In this document: piece after piece, positions 51,235 to 60,951 of the stretch
Layout of the letters: the number at the start of each line of letters is the position of its first letter
How positions within the stretch are numbered: the stretch's first letter is position 1
Assembly (NCBI GenBank): GCA_965243715.1
Contig: CBDEVU010000007.1
Location: forward strand, 62,001 to 126,000
Source: UBA11606 sp965243715
Lineage (GTDB): Bacteria > Actinomycetota > Acidimicrobiia > Acidimicrobiales > Aldehydirespiratoraceae
Length of the DNA: 64,000 bases
Reading direction: 5' to 3'
Program-made: the position numbers and the translations under genes
The notes under the pieces: generated by a model
Seen by the model: only the letters and a program-made list of their open reading frames with translations
The model's database searches: none
Told to the model about the DNA's origin: nothing

Positions 51235-51885
51235 ATGTCGATCGCTCCCCTGTTTCAAGCGTCGCTATTTGGCGCAGGCCCCCTCGGCGTCGATCACTCA
51301 ACGCACTTCGACCGTATCCCCCTCGATGAGATGTGTTGGCTCGATTTCGGACGAAACTGGCTCCACGGCGCCGATGACTTGCTGGCCGACTTAGCCTCGT
51401 CGCTGCCGCTCGCTCGGAGTTCTCGTCCGATGTACGGTCGCTTGGTCGACGATCCTCGGGTGCATGCGCCGCTGACCGACGACGATGTCGACCGGCGTCC
51501 CGTACTGGGGGAGATGCGAGACGGTCTTGAGGCGCGCTACGGCACCGGTCTGGCCCCCGGGTTTGTTAACTACTACCAAGACGGCAACGACTCGGTGGCG
51601 TGGCACGCTGATCGAATCGGGGTTCACCAGGTCAATCCGATTGTCGCCATCGTCTCCCTCGGCGGTCCCCGCCGTTTCTACCTTCGGCCCATGGGCGGCG
51701 GCCCGGCCTTCCGCCTCGTACTCGCGTCGGGTGACCTAGTAGTTATGGGCGGAGCCTGTCAGCACGCGTGGGAGCACACCATTCCAAAGATGGCCAACGC
51801 CGAGCCCCGAATGAGCATCAGCTACCGCCACGTCGAAGATGTTCCCCACGATCGCTGGTGGTATCGCAACACGGCGTCTGAATAG
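51235..51885 (+). CDS. AlkB-type 2-oxoglutarate/Fe(II) dioxygenase
   Basis: A 216-residue AlkB-like protein that would remove alkyl groups from nucleic acid bases by oxidation. Substrate and metal sites are visible: NYYQDGNDSVAWHADRIG contains the HxD motif, VSLGGPRRFYL the core strand, and WEHTIPK the second iron His. The final Arg of the 2-oxoglutarate site lies in RMSISYRHV. DNA-repair function is inferred from the family. It has its own ATG 51235 and lies 34 bases before the SDR gene on the same strand. Confidence 0.92.
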   Translation: MSIAPLFQASLFGAGPLGVDHSTHFDRIPLDEMCWLDFGRNWLHGADDLLADLASSLPLARSSRPMYGRLVDDPRVHAPLTDDDVDRRPVLGEMRDGLEARYGTGLAPGFVNYYQDGNDSVAWHADRIGVHQVNPIVAIVSLGGPRRFYLRPMGGGPAFRLVLASGDLVVMGGACQHAWEHTIPKMANAEPRMSISYRHVEDVPHDRWWYRNTASE

Positions 51886-51919
51886 ACCCATTCGCTTCGC
51901 CGCTATATTATCCGCCGTT

Positions 51920-52672
51920 ATGACACGCTTCATCGGGAAAGTCGCCCTCCTTACGGGAGTGGCGTCAGGAGTCGGCCGAGCCACCGCCTTGCGGTTGGCG
52001 AGTGAAGGCGCGGACGTTTTTGGCGTCGACATCAACGACACGGGCATGGAAGCCACGCGCGCCGAAATCGAGGCACTAGGAGCCAACTTCCAGACCTGTC
52101 ACACCGATGTGAGCGACGTGGCGGCAATTCGTGCCGCGGTAGAGACCTGCATGGCCACCTTCGGACGGCTTGATGTCGTTGGCAACATTGCTGGCATTGC
52201 CAACCAACGCCACCTCGCCCACGTCACGGAGGACGACTGGGACCTCATGAACAACATCAACCTCAAGGGACCGTTCTTCGTCGCCCAGTCCGTAATGCCC
52301 CACCTAGTCGAGAGCAACGGCACACTAATCAATATTGCGTCAAACGCGGGCCTTATGGGCCAAGCTTACACTGTGCCGTACTGCGCCACAAAGGGGGGAA
52401 TCGTCAACATGACACGTGCTTTGGCGATGGAGTTTGTCAAAACCGGAGTTCGCATAAACGCAATCGCGCCGGGCGGCATCGATACCCCGCTGTTACACAA
52501 CTTCGAGATAGCCCAAGGCATCGATCCAGCGCTAATGCAGAACCATGTCGGCTATCGCCGAGCGAGTACGGCCGAACAGATCGCGGCTTTCTTCGCATTC
52601 CTCGCCAGCGACGAAGCTGCCAACATTCATGGGTCGATACTGAGTGCCGATGGTGGACTGACTGCGGCCTGA
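51920..52672 (+). CDS. Short-chain dehydrogenase/reductase
   Basis: A 250-residue classical SDR. The cofactor motif is TGVASGVGRAT, NIAGIA corresponds to NAG, and the catalytic residues are Ser in IASNAGLMG and Tyr/Lys in YCATKGG. The Asp in VDINDTG after the second strand suggests NAD rather than NADP. ATG 51920 is chosen over the upstream open frame because it starts at the first beta strand. The stop is 1 base before the next gene's ATG, so the two are probably co-translated. Substrate unknown. Confidence 0.9.
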   Translation: MTRFIGKVALLTGVASGVGRATALRLASEGADVFGVDINDTGMEATRAEIEALGANFQTCHTDVSDVAAIRAAVETCMATFGRLDVVGNIAGIANQRHLAHVTEDDWDLMNNINLKGPFFVAQSVMPHLVESNGTLINIASNAGLMGQAYTVPYCATKGGIVNMTRALAMEFVKTGVRINAIAPGGIDTPLLHNFEIAQGIDPALMQNHVGYRRASTAEQIAAFFAFLASDEAANIHGSILSADGGLTAA

Positions 52673-52673
52673 C

Positions 52674-53345
52674 ATGGCTGACCTCGACGCCTTTGTTCTC
52701 GGGGTTGACCTCGACGGAGTATGTGCCGAGCACACCCTTGGCTTTCGAGACATCGTGGCCCAACGGATCGGCGTCGATGCGACCCTTTTGCCGTTAGAAC
52801 GAGACTGGGGCTTTACCGAGTGGGGCTTTGGACCAGGGGACTTCGAAGACCATCATCGTTTCGCAGTGGTCGAGAAGCGGATGTTTCGGTCACTGGCGGT
52901 CATCCCCGCGGCGGCCGAGACGTTATGGCGACTCAACGACGCAGGAGTGTGGATTAGGATCATCACCCATCGCCTATACGTGAACTGGGGCCATCAGGTT
53001 GCCGTGACTGACACCGTTGAGTGGCTTGACGAGGCCCGGATTCCGTACCGAGACCTTTGTTTTCTGGGCGCTAAACCCCAGGTGGAGGCAAACCTGTACG
53101 TAGACGACTCCCCAGCCAATGTCGTGGCCCTGCGCGGGGCAGGTAACGAAGTCATCGTCTTTGATCAACCCTACAATCGAGCGCTCCTTGGGCCACGGGC
53201 GACCAACTGGGCCGACGTTGAAGAGATCGTGCTGGACCGTTACACCGATTGGTCGGGGATTCACGGCGTTCAATCCACCCTGCCTGGCCTAATCGAAGGA
53301 GATCGACTCCACGGACGTCGACCTGATAAAAAAAGCCAACGGTGA
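52674..53345 (+). CDS. HAD-superfamily 5'-nucleotidase-like protein (NT5C type)
   Basis: A 223-residue HAD-family protein. The nucleophile motif is GVDLDGVCAEH, motif II is the Thr in IITHR, and the acidic motif IV is VDDSPANV. The layout fits deoxyribonucleotide 5'-nucleotidases of the NT5C family, which remove phosphate from nucleoside monophosphates. The match is to the family, not to one enzyme. It starts 1 base after the SDR stop and overlaps the ppc start by 4 bases (GTGA). Confidence 0.82.
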   Translation: MADLDAFVLGVDLDGVCAEHTLGFRDIVAQRIGVDATLLPLERDWGFTEWGFGPGDFEDHHRFAVVEKRMFRSLAVIPAAAETLWRLNDAGVWIRIITHRLYVNWGHQVAVTDTVEWLDEARIPYRDLCFLGAKPQVEANLYVDDSPANVVALRGAGNEVIVFDQPYNRALLGPRATNWADVEEIVLDRYTDWSGIHGVQSTLPGLIEGDRLHGRRPDKKSQR

Positions 53346-56107
53346 CTGGGGCGAGGAAACGCTACCGTAAACGGGTGATCGACGATCTCGACCTAACCGA
53401 CAGTGCCCTAATCGATAGTGCCTTGCGCCGCGACATTCGCCGCCTCGGCAATCAGTTGGGCGACGCCCTCGTTCGCCAGGTCGGCCCTGAACTGCTGCAG
53501 CGGGTCGAGACGATACGGACACTGGCCCGCGGTCTGCGCCAAGATGACCAGACCAGTACCCGGTTAGCGGAGCTTCTGGGACAGAGCGACGTCATCGGGG
53601 CCATCGAACTTGTTCGCGCCTTCACCACCTACTTTCATCTGGCCAATACCGCCGAACAGGTCCACCGCATAGAGGACCTCGCGGAGAACCGAACAACGAC
53701 CTCAAATCGCTTTGCCGAAACGGTCAATCGGCTCTTGGATGATGGCTTTACCCGAGCCGAGATTATCGCCGCGGCAAACAACTCTGACCTCCGCCCAGTG
53801 TTCACCGCTCACCCCACCGAGGCCTCGCGGCGTTCAATCCTAGACAAGTTGGCCGAGATCGCCCAACTCACCGAGCGGCGATCCCATACGGGCGCCAACC
53901 GGGCCTCGGTGGCGCGAATCGACCGTCGCGTCGACGAACTCATCGACGAGATATGGCAGACCGATGAATTGCGCCGCGAGCAACCCGATCCGGTTGATGA
54001 AGCTCGATCGATTCTCTACTTCCTCGGTGAGATTGTGACTGAGGGGGTGCCTGACCTGCTCGCTGACCTCGACGCCACTCTGCGGTCGCTCGGTGGCGAA
54101 CTCAACCCCGACAGCGCGCCCATCCGTTTCGGTTCATGGGTTGGTGGCGACCGCGACGGTAACCCGAACGTAACGCCAGGCACAACAGGCGAGGTTCTCG
54201 ACTTCCAACGCGGTCGGGCGCTGCGTATCGTGATTTCCGAGATTGAGGGTCTCTCCTCGGAGCTTTCGGTCAGCACCTCTGTGAGGCCCATCTCCGACGA
54301 ACTACGTGAACAACTCGAAGCCGACCACGACCGGTTCCCAGGAGTGCAGGCCCGCTTCCGCGCCCTGAGCGCGGGCGAGCCGTACCGCCAGCGACTGGCC
54401 GTGATCCACCACCGCCTGCTAGAGACCGCGGCGAACCCGCCGGGGGCCGATGCGTTTGTGAGCCACCATGAGCTAATTCACAACCTCGATGTACTTAGTC
54501 GCTCCCTCGTTGCCTCGCGCGGTGAATTGATTGCCCGCGGGCGACTCGCACGAGTCCGCCGGATCGTGGCCATGATCGGCTTTCACCTCGCGGTGCTCGA
54601 TATCCGACAACACGCCAACCGCCATCACGAGACCCTAGCCGCTTTGTTTCGCGGTATCGGTGTGGACTACGCATCCCTCTCTCGAGCCGAACGCACCCTA
54701 CTCCTAGCCGAGGAACTCGGTTCGCCCCGACCCTTGGCCGCTCCGCAATCACAGCATCAGGACGAAACGCGAGAACTCTTCCAAGTGTTGCGGGAACGCA
54801 TGGACGCCCACGGTGATCACCTAATCGATAGCTATATCGTGTCAATGACCCAAGGGGTTGATGATGTGCTGGCACCCGCAGTTTTGGCCCGCGACGTGGG
54901 CTTGATTGATCTCAGCGCAGGGGTCGCTCGACTCGGTTTCGTTCCTTTGTTTGAAACTATCGACGATCTCCGCTCCATTGGCGAAGTGCTTGATGCCTTG
55001 CTCAGCACTCCGGCCTACCGCCGCCTCGTGGAACTTCGTGGCGGGGTTCAAGAGGTCATGGTTGGCTACAGCGATTCGAACAAGGACGGCGGAATCGCCA
55101 CATCGCAATGGGAGATCCACAAGGCGCTACGCACTATCGCGGAAATCTCCGAGGAGACGGGAATCCGCATTACGGTCTTCCACGGCCGAGGGGGCACAAT
55201 AGGCCGTGGTGGCGGTCCGACCCACGCCTCCATCTTGGGCCAACCGGCCGGAGCGGTGAACGGTTCGGTGAAGATCACCGAGCAAGGTGAAGTGATCGCC
55301 GACAAATACGGCTTGCCCGAGATCGCTCGCCGTAACCTCGACCTCGCCTTTGCCGCCGTTGTTGAAGCGTCGGTCGCTCACCGATCACCGCGTCACGACC
55401 CGGCTACGACAGTTCGTTGGGATGGCGTCATGGAAGTTCTCTCGGGCGCCGCATTTGATCAATACCGTTCCTTGATCGAAGCCCCTGGCTTAGTCGAGTA
55501 CTTCCAAACGTCGACCCCGGTTGAGGAACTTGGCGCGCTAAATATCGGATCACGGCCAGCGCGGCGCAGAGGAGCAACCGGTGGTCTCGCCGACCTGCGA
55601 GCCATTCCGTGGGTTTTCGGCTGGACCCAATCGCGCCAGATCATACCGGGATGGTTCGGGGTGGGTACCGGCCTAGCTGCTGCTCGCGCTGCTGGTAAGG
55701 GGGATGAACTCGCGGCCATGCATGGCGGCTGGCAGTTTTTTCGCACGTTCATCTCCAACGTCGAGATGACCCTCGCCAAAACCGACCTAGCGATTGCCCG
55801 CACCTATGTCGAAACGCTAGTTGACCCCGCGCTGTGGGTCTTCCTCGACCGCATCACCGAGGAACACGAGCGCACGCTCATTGAGATTCGTGCCCTAACC
55901 GGCGGGGACCTACTCGACGACTTGCCTATCTTGCGGCGCACTCTCGCCGTTCGTGATGCCTATCTCGATCCCATCAACCTGCTGCAAGTGGATCTGCTGG
56001 CCCGCAGTCGGTCGGTGGGAACCGACGTGGCCGAACAGCGACGGCTTCAGCGAGCTTTGCTTCTCACGGTGAACGGGGTAGCGGCCGGTCTTCGCAACAC
56101 GGGCTGA
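53342..56107 (+). CDS. ppc: Phosphoenolpyruvate carboxylase
   Basis: A 921-residue enzyme adding bicarbonate to PEP to give oxaloacetate, which refills the TCA cycle. The two active-site blocks are FTAHPTEASRRS (about residue 155) and VMVGYSDSNKDGG (about residue 575), with the glycine-rich FHGRGGTIGRGGGP loop and the GSRPARR loop following. GTG 53342 overlaps the preceding gene's stop. Length is normal. It is convergent with the flavin disulfide reductase (9-base gap). Confidence 0.96.
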   Translation: MTGARKRYRKRVIDDLDLTDSALIDSALRRDIRRLGNQLGDALVRQVGPELLQRVETIRTLARGLRQDDQTSTRLAELLGQSDVIGAIELVRAFTTYFHLANTAEQVHRIEDLAENRTTTSNRFAETVNRLLDDGFTRAEIIAAANNSDLRPVFTAHPTEASRRSILDKLAEIAQLTERRSHTGANRASVARIDRRVDELIDEIWQTDELRREQPDPVDEARSILYFLGEIVTEGVPDLLADLDATLRSLGGELNPDSAPIRFGSWVGGDRDGNPNVTPGTTGEVLDFQRGRALRIVISEIEGLSSELSVSTSVRPISDELREQLEADHDRFPGVQARFRALSAGEPYRQRLAVIHHRLLETAANPPGADAFVSHHELIHNLDVLSRSLVASRGELIARGRLARVRRIVAMIGFHLAVLDIRQHANRHHETLAALFRGIGVDYASLSRAERTLLLAEELGSPRPLAAPQSQHQDETRELFQVLRERMDAHGDHLIDSYIVSMTQGVDDVLAPAVLARDVGLIDLSAGVARLGFVPLFETIDDLRSIGEVLDALLSTPAYRRLVELRGGVQEVMVGYSDSNKDGGIATSQWEIHKALRTIAEISEETGIRITVFHGRGGTIGRGGGPTHASILGQPAGAVNGSVKITEQGEVIADKYGLPEIARRNLDLAFAAVVEASVAHRSPRHDPATTVRWDGVMEVLSGAAFDQYRSLIEAPGLVEYFQTSTPVEELGALNIGSRPARRRGATGGLADLRAIPWVFGWTQSRQIIPGWFGVGTGLAAARAAGKGDELAAMHGGWQFFRTFISNVEMTLAKTDLAIARTYVETLVDPALWVFLDRITEEHERTLIEIRALTGGDLLDDLPILRRTLAVRDAYLDPINLLQVDLLARSRSVGTDVAEQRRLQRALLLTVNGVAAGLRNTG

Positions 56108-56116
56108 GACCGGATC

Positions 56117-57496
56117 CTACTCACGAGGGCGGCGGGCCCGTCGACCTTCGACAGAACCAAAGAACTGCCCCGCCGTTTTCTGGATGCCATAGGACCAAGT
56201 TGGGTAGGCGTGAGCGGTTTGCGCCAACCGCCCCGTGAACATCTGGGTTCGCATGGCCAGCGCAACTTCATGGATCATCTCCCCGGCTCGGGGGGCGACG
56301 ATGGTCGACCCTATCAATGTCCCTCCAAAGAGCCGACCGGTCCCCCGTCGAGGCCCCGCGATTAGTTTGATAAACCCGTCCTCGCTACCGTCGGTAATCG
56401 CCCGGTCCATCTCGTCGAGCGGCAACTCGGCGATCCGCACCCCGTCTCGGCTAGCCGCCTCTGCTTCGGTGACGCCAATACGGGCCACCTCCGGGGAGGT
56501 GAAGGTGACCCACGGGGTGCGATCCGGACGGTATCGTCCCCGCATGCCTTTGCCCAGCGCGTTTCCCGCCGCGAGGCGCCCCATCTCATCGGCAGCGTGG
56601 GTAAAGAGCAGCTTGCCAGTTACGTCACCGGCGGCGTAGACCCCGCGCACATCGGTTCTGAGTCGATCGTTAGTCAAGATGTCGCCTTGATCGGTGAGCG
56701 TGACCCCGATGTGCTCAAGACCAAGCCCTTCGGTGTTGGCCTGGCGCCCCGCCGCAACGAGCAACTGGTCGACATCGAGGCGACTGTCGTCAACCCCGGG
56801 GTGACTAAAGCGGATGTTCACTCGGGCGGCGATACTGGGTTGGCTCACCGCTTCGATGACCACTCCGGTGCGTACGGTGATCCCGAGAGCAACGAGTGAG
56901 CGTTGCACGATGGCCGAGGCTGCGGGTTCTTCTCGGTCTAGGAGTCGATCTCGGTCGGTGAAGATCGTGACCGCAACACCCAGGCAGGCGAATGCTTCGG
57001 CCAGTTCGCAACCGATCGGTCCCCCGCCGATGATTCCGAGCGTGCGGGGAGCGTCGGTAAGGGAAAACACCGTCTCGTTGGTGAGGTAGGGAACGTCGGC
57101 CAGTCCGGGAATCGGGGGCCGGGCAGGGCGACTGCCTGTGGCGACGAGGATCCGGGGGGCGGTGATGCGTTGTTCGCCCACCACAACGGTGTCGTGAGTA
57201 ACCAGGCGGGCGCGATCCTCGATGACTTTGACGCCACGAGAACGCAACACATCGGAGTTTTCCGTTGCCGCTATCCGCTGCACAATCTCTTGCACCCGCA
57301 CCATTGACTCTGTGAAGCCGATGCCGCTACGTGCCGCGTGCAGCAGAGCCTTGGACGGAACGCACCCCGTAAAAGTACAATCTCCGCCTAGCGGTCCGTC
57401 ATTGATGAGTAAGACATCGGCCTTTACCCAACACGCCGAGAGGGCGGCGGCCAACCCACCGGCGCCACCGCCGATAATAACGAGATCATGATCCAC
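56117..57496 (-). CDS. Pyridine nucleotide-disulfide oxidoreductase
   Basis: A 459-residue class I flavoprotein of the lipoamide dehydrogenase/mercuric reductase group. The FAD motif is GGGAGGLAAALS, the redox disulfide is GGDCTFTGCVPSKAL, and the second FAD motif ends in GDV (VYAAGDVTGKLL). The C-terminal catalytic His is in TAHAYPTWSYG, but the Glu that usually pairs with it (HP-T-x-SE) is Tyr here. Lipoamide dehydrogenase is therefore less likely than a mercuric-reductase-like or uncharacterised reductase. No mercury genes or HMA domain are present. It follows trpA by 15 bases on the same strand. Confidence 0.88.
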   Translation of the reverse strand: MDHDLVIIGGGAGGLAAALSACWVKADVLLINDGPLGGDCTFTGCVPSKALLHAARSGIGFTESMVRVQEIVQRIAATENSDVLRSRGVKVIEDRARLVTHDTVVVGEQRITAPRILVATGSRPARPPIPGLADVPYLTNETVFSLTDAPRTLGIIGGGPIGCELAEAFACLGVAVTIFTDRDRLLDREEPAASAIVQRSLVALGITVRTGVVIEAVSQPSIAARVNIRFSHPGVDDSRLDVDQLLVAAGRQANTEGLGLEHIGVTLTDQGDILTNDRLRTDVRGVYAAGDVTGKLLFTHAADEMGRLAAGNALGKGMRGRYRPDRTPWVTFTSPEVARIGVTEAEAASRDGVRIAELPLDEMDRAITDGSEDGFIKLIAGPRRGTGRLFGGTLIGSTIVAPRAGEMIHEVALAMRTQMFTGRLAQTAHAYPTWSYGIQKTAGQFFGSVEGRRARRPRE

Positions 57497-57511
57497 AGAG
57501 CTGAAACCTAA

Positions 57512-58288
57512 CTAAAGAGCGAGCGCGGCCCGGAATTCGCTGACCCGTTCGGCGACCCCTTCGGGACCCGCACCATCAATCATGCGCTGGACAATGGCCG
57601 AGCCGACTACTACCCCGTCGCTGACTTCGCTGACCTCGACGGCTTGGGCTGGCGTGCCGACCCCGACACCGATCAGCACCGGTAAGTCGGTGATGGTCTT
57701 GAGTCGGGCGGCGATCATTGTGGCAGACGAGGAAAGTTCGGCACGAACACCGGTGACGCCCAACAGTCCAACGCCATAGACAAAGCCGTGCGACCGGGCA
57801 ACGATGCGGTCTAGGCGAGCCGCGGGGGCGGTTGGAGCGGCCAACATGATCGTCTCGATACCGGAGCGGTCGGCCGCGTGAGCCCATGGTCCGATCTCCT
57901 CCAGCGGAATATCGGGAAGAATGCACCCACTCACCCCGGAGTCAGCCAGCGTGGACGCAAAACGTTGCCAGCCCATGCGGTAGGCAATATTGCCGTAGGT
58001 CATAACCACGAGCGGCACTCCAATGTCGGCCCCTCTCAGCGTGTTAAGAATCGACTCGGGTGTGGCACCCTGGGCGAGAGCGAGATCGTTGGCCGCCTGA
58101 ATAGTCGGACCATCCATGACCGGGTCAGAAAAGGGCACGCCGACTTCAATCACGTCAGCTCCCGCGGCGGCCACGGCTTGGATCGTCTCGAGCCAGTCAG
58201 GGCCGAGTCCGCCGCTGAGGTACGGAACGAGACATTTGCCGCCGGAGTCTCGTCGCCAGCGAAGGGCTTGTTCGACAGCACCGGTCAT
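57512..58288 (-). CDS. trpA: Tryptophan synthase alpha chain
   Basis: A 258-residue TIM-barrel subunit that splits indole-3-glycerol phosphate to indole. PYLSGGLGPDWL corresponds to the family's phosphate-binding opening, the catalytic Glu is in VIEVGVPFSDPVMDGPTIQ with the Asp in the later GCILPDIPLEE block. It pairs with TrpB, whose stop it overlaps by 4 bases. Last trp gene of the operon. Confidence 0.96.
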   Translation of the reverse strand: MTGAVEQALRWRRDSGGKCLVPYLSGGLGPDWLETIQAVAAAGADVIEVGVPFSDPVMDGPTIQAANDLALAQGATPESILNTLRGADIGVPLVVMTYGNIAYRMGWQRFASTLADSGVSGCILPDIPLEEIGPWAHAADRSGIETIMLAAPTAPAARLDRIVARSHGFVYGVGLLGVTGVRAELSSSATMIAARLKTITDLPVLIGVGVGTPAQAVEVSEVSDGVVVGSAIVQRMIDGAGPEGVAERVSEFRAALAL

Positions 58289-59439
58289 CGCAGGATTTCC
58301 ATCATCTGATCGACGTCTTTGTCGCCGCGGCCGCTGAGGTTGACCAGCACTGACTTGCCCTGTAGTTCTTCTCGGGCCTTGCTAATCCAGGCTATGGCGT
58401 GGGCTGATTCAAGGGCTGGGATGATGCCTTCGGTCCGCGAAAGCAAGCTGAACGCGGTAACGACTTCGTCGTCGGTAACTGGTTCGTAGCGGGCTCGGCC
58501 GGTCGCCGCGAGGTGGGCGTGTTCGGGACCGATGCCGGGATAATCGAGTCCGGCGGAGATCGATTCCGCTTCCAGCACTTGACCCCATTCGTCCTGCATG
58601 AGGTACGACCGGGAACCGTGAACGATGCCGGGCACCGCTCGACCGACCGCAGCCCCACCGGCAGGTTCGACACCGATCAGCAATGCGTCGGTATCGGCAA
58701 AGCCAGCAAAGATACCCGCGGCGTTGGATCCCCCGCCGACACACGCCACGACCACCTGGGGCGCCCCGCCCAGAATTGTCTGACACTGCTCTCGGGCCTC
58801 GTCGCCGATCACCCGCTGGAACTCGCGCACCATCCAAGGATAGGGGTGCGGACCCATGACCGATCCGAGGCAATAGTGGGTCGACTCCACCACAGCAACC
58901 CAGTGACGCATTGCTTCGTTCACCGCATCCTTGAGCGTCCGAGAACCGGAATCAGCCGACCGGACTTCGGTGCCGAGTAGTTGCATCCGAAACACGTTGA
59001 GTTTCTGGCGCTCTATATCGACCGCTCCCATGTACACGACGCATGACATGTCGAACAAGGCGGCGGCCGTCGCGGTGGCGACCCCGTGTTGACCGGCCCC
59101 GGTCTCGGCCACTAAAGAAGTTTTACCCATTCGTCTGGCGAGCAGTGCCTGCCCTAGGACGTTGTTGATCTTGTGGCTGCCGGTGTGGTTGAGATCTTCT
59201 CGTTTGAGCAGGATCTGGCAGCCCATTTCCTGGCTTAGGTTCTCGCACACCGTGACCGGCGTTGGGCGCCCCGCGTAGTTTCGCAACAAATCATCAAGTT
59301 GGCTACGAAACTCAGGGTCAGCCCAAGCGTCGCGAAAGGCGCGGTCGAGTTCTTGACACGCAGGTACGAGGGTCTCGGGCACGAACATGCCACCGAACTC
59401 GCCGAAGCGGCCGTCGTTGGATGGATCGGTCATGGTCAT
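58285..59439 (-). CDS. trpB: Tryptophan synthase beta chain
   Basis: A 384-residue PLP enzyme that condenses indole with serine. RFGEFGGMFVPETL is the N-terminal signature, LNHTGSHKINNVLGQAL carries the PLP-binding Lys, and the phosphate loop is GGGSNAAG. The frame is open upstream to 59622, but ATG 59439 overlaps the trpF stop as ATGA and matches the standard N-terminus. A second Met two codons later is an alternative. It lies between trpF and trpA in one operon. Confidence 0.96.
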   Translation of the reverse strand: MTMTDPSNDGRFGEFGGMFVPETLVPACQELDRAFRDAWADPEFRSQLDDLLRNYAGRPTPVTVCENLSQEMGCQILLKREDLNHTGSHKINNVLGQALLARRMGKTSLVAETGAGQHGVATATAAALFDMSCVVYMGAVDIERQKLNVFRMQLLGTEVRSADSGSRTLKDAVNEAMRHWVAVVESTHYCLGSVMGPHPYPWMVREFQRVIGDEAREQCQTILGGAPQVVVACVGGGSNAAGIFAGFADTDALLIGVEPAGGAAVGRAVPGIVHGSRSYLMQDEWGQVLEAESISAGLDYPGIGPEHAHLAATGRARYEPVTDDEVVTAFSLLSRTEGIIPALESAHAIAWISKAREELQGKSVLVNLSGRGDKDVDQMMEILR

Positions 59440-60149
59440 TGCGTAAAGTCCTCTTCCCAATTGTAGGGACCGGTCGAGTCGTTGTCGTCGGCCCCAGGTG
59501 ACCCGTTCGAGGCCGAATCGTCCGCCTGTATTGTCTTGACGGTCTCGATAAATTCGCGGATCTTTACCGCGTCCTTGATGCCTGGCGTTAGTTCTACTCC
59601 CGTTGACACATCGACGCCCCACGGCTTAACCCGACGAATCGCCGCGGCCACGTTGAGCGGGGTGAGTCCGCCCGCGAGGATGACTCGGCGAAGGGTATGG
59701 GGGGCATTTTCGGCCAATCGCCAATCGAAAACCTTGCCACTGCCCGGCGTGGCCGAATCTACCAGCACCGCGTCGGCATGGTAGGACGCGATGTCGCTCA
59801 GACCGGGATGGCCGGCAGGGAAGGCCTTGATTACCATTGGAACGCGGTCACGAACGCTGTTGGTCTGCTCGGCGCTCTCCTGGCCGTGCAGTTGGGCCGC
59901 CCCGAGGCGAGCACTGTTGACAATATCGACCACGCGGTCGGGTAGTTCGTCGCGAAACACCCCCACCGTCAGGATATGGCGCGGTAATCGCCCGACGATT
60001 TCGCGGACCCGATCGACGGCGATCTGACGGCCCGAGGGAGCAAAGACGAACCCCAATGCATCGGCTCCGAGGGCGACCGCGAGCAGCGCGTCTTCCTCGG
60101 TCGTTATCCCACAAATCTTGACGAACACTGGTCTGACGTTAGCGGTCAC
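59436..60149 (-). CDS. trpF: Phosphoribosylanthranilate isomerase
   Basis: A 237-residue isomerase of tryptophan synthesis. FVKICGITTEEDA holds the catalytic Cys, the catalytic Asp is in AVLVDSATPGSGKVFDW, and GLTPLNV and GVDVSTGVE form the phosphate site. The last ~28 residues (DDSASNGSPGADDNDST and after) are an acidic extension not needed for the barrel. The start is GTG 60149, overlapping the trpC stop. Actinobacteria often use PriA for this step, so having a separate TrpF here is notable. Confidence 0.94.
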   Translation of the reverse strand: MTANVRPVFVKICGITTEEDALLAVALGADALGFVFAPSGRQIAVDRVREIVGRLPRHILTVGVFRDELPDRVVDIVNSARLGAAQLHGQESAEQTNSVRDRVPMVIKAFPAGHPGLSDIASYHADAVLVDSATPGSGKVFDWRLAENAPHTLRRVILAGGLTPLNVAAAIRRVKPWGVDVSTGVELTPGIKDAVKIREFIETVKTIQADDSASNGSPGADDNDSTGPYNWEEDFTQ

Positions 60150-60946
60150 ACCTGACCTCGCAAGCGGCGAACCTCATCGGCGGGCGAATCCGCTGTTACT
60201 AGGGTCTCGCCCACAAGTAACGCATGATATCCCGCGGCGTGCAGGGCAGCGGCGTCGGATCGGTCGCGTACTCCCGATTCAGCAACCCTCACAACCCCGG
60301 TGGGCATCAGGGGCGCCATCCGCCGCGCCCGCTCCTGGTCGACCACAAAGGTCACTAGGTCGCGCTGGTTTACGCCCACGAGGGTGGCCTCGACCGCTAG
60401 GGCCCGCTCGAGTTCAGCTTCGTCGTGGATCTCAACTAGAGCATCAAGTCCCAAGTCGAGGGCGAGTTGGTGAAAGTCGATTAACTCGGCTTGATCAAGG
60501 GCGGCCGCGATGAGCAAAACACAGTCCGCGCCCATGATTCGGGCGTCGACAATGTCGCGCTCGTCGATGGTGAAATCTTTCCGCAGGACTGGCAGCGCGG
60601 TGGCGGCTCGAGCCGACTGGAGATCCTCGACCGACCCGCCGAACCAGTCCTCATCGGTGAGTACCGATAAACCGCTTGCCCCGCCTGCTTCGTAGGCTCG
60701 GCCGAGTTCGCCGGGGTCGAGGTCAACAAAAAGGTTGCCTTTGGATGGCGAGCGCCGTTTAATCTCGCCGATCACGGCAATGGGATCTCCGTTGGTCTGC
60801 GGGCGCAGGGCGGCACAGAATCCCCGGGTAGGCGGTAACGAGGGGACCTGATCGAGTAGCACGTCTAGCGAACGATTATCAGCCAGTGCCGCCTCACGAT
60901 GGCCAGCGATAATCCGGTCTAGGTAGGTGGGGGCGGGCGGAGTCAA
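60146..60946 (-). CDS. trpC: Indole-3-glycerol phosphate synthase
   Basis: A 266-residue TIM-barrel enzyme closing the indole ring. The N-terminal YLDRIIAGHREA element, the catalytic Lys in AVIGEIKRRSPSKG, the second Lys in LPVLRKDFTID, and VGVNQRDLVTF are all present. It is 5 bases after the DnaJ-domain gene and overlaps trpF by 4 bases. It is a monofunctional TrpC, not fused to TrpF. Confidence 0.95.
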   Translation of the reverse strand: MTPPAPTYLDRIIAGHREAALADNRSLDVLLDQVPSLPPTRGFCAALRPQTNGDPIAVIGEIKRRSPSKGNLFVDLDPGELGRAYEAGGASGLSVLTDEDWFGGSVEDLQSARAATALPVLRKDFTIDERDIVDARIMGADCVLLIAAALDQAELIDFHQLALDLGLDALVEIHDEAELERALAVEATLVGVNQRDLVTFVVDQERARRMAPLMPTGVVRVAESGVRDRSDAAALHAAGYHALLVGETLVTADSPADEVRRLRGQV

Positions 60947-60951
60947 TGCCG

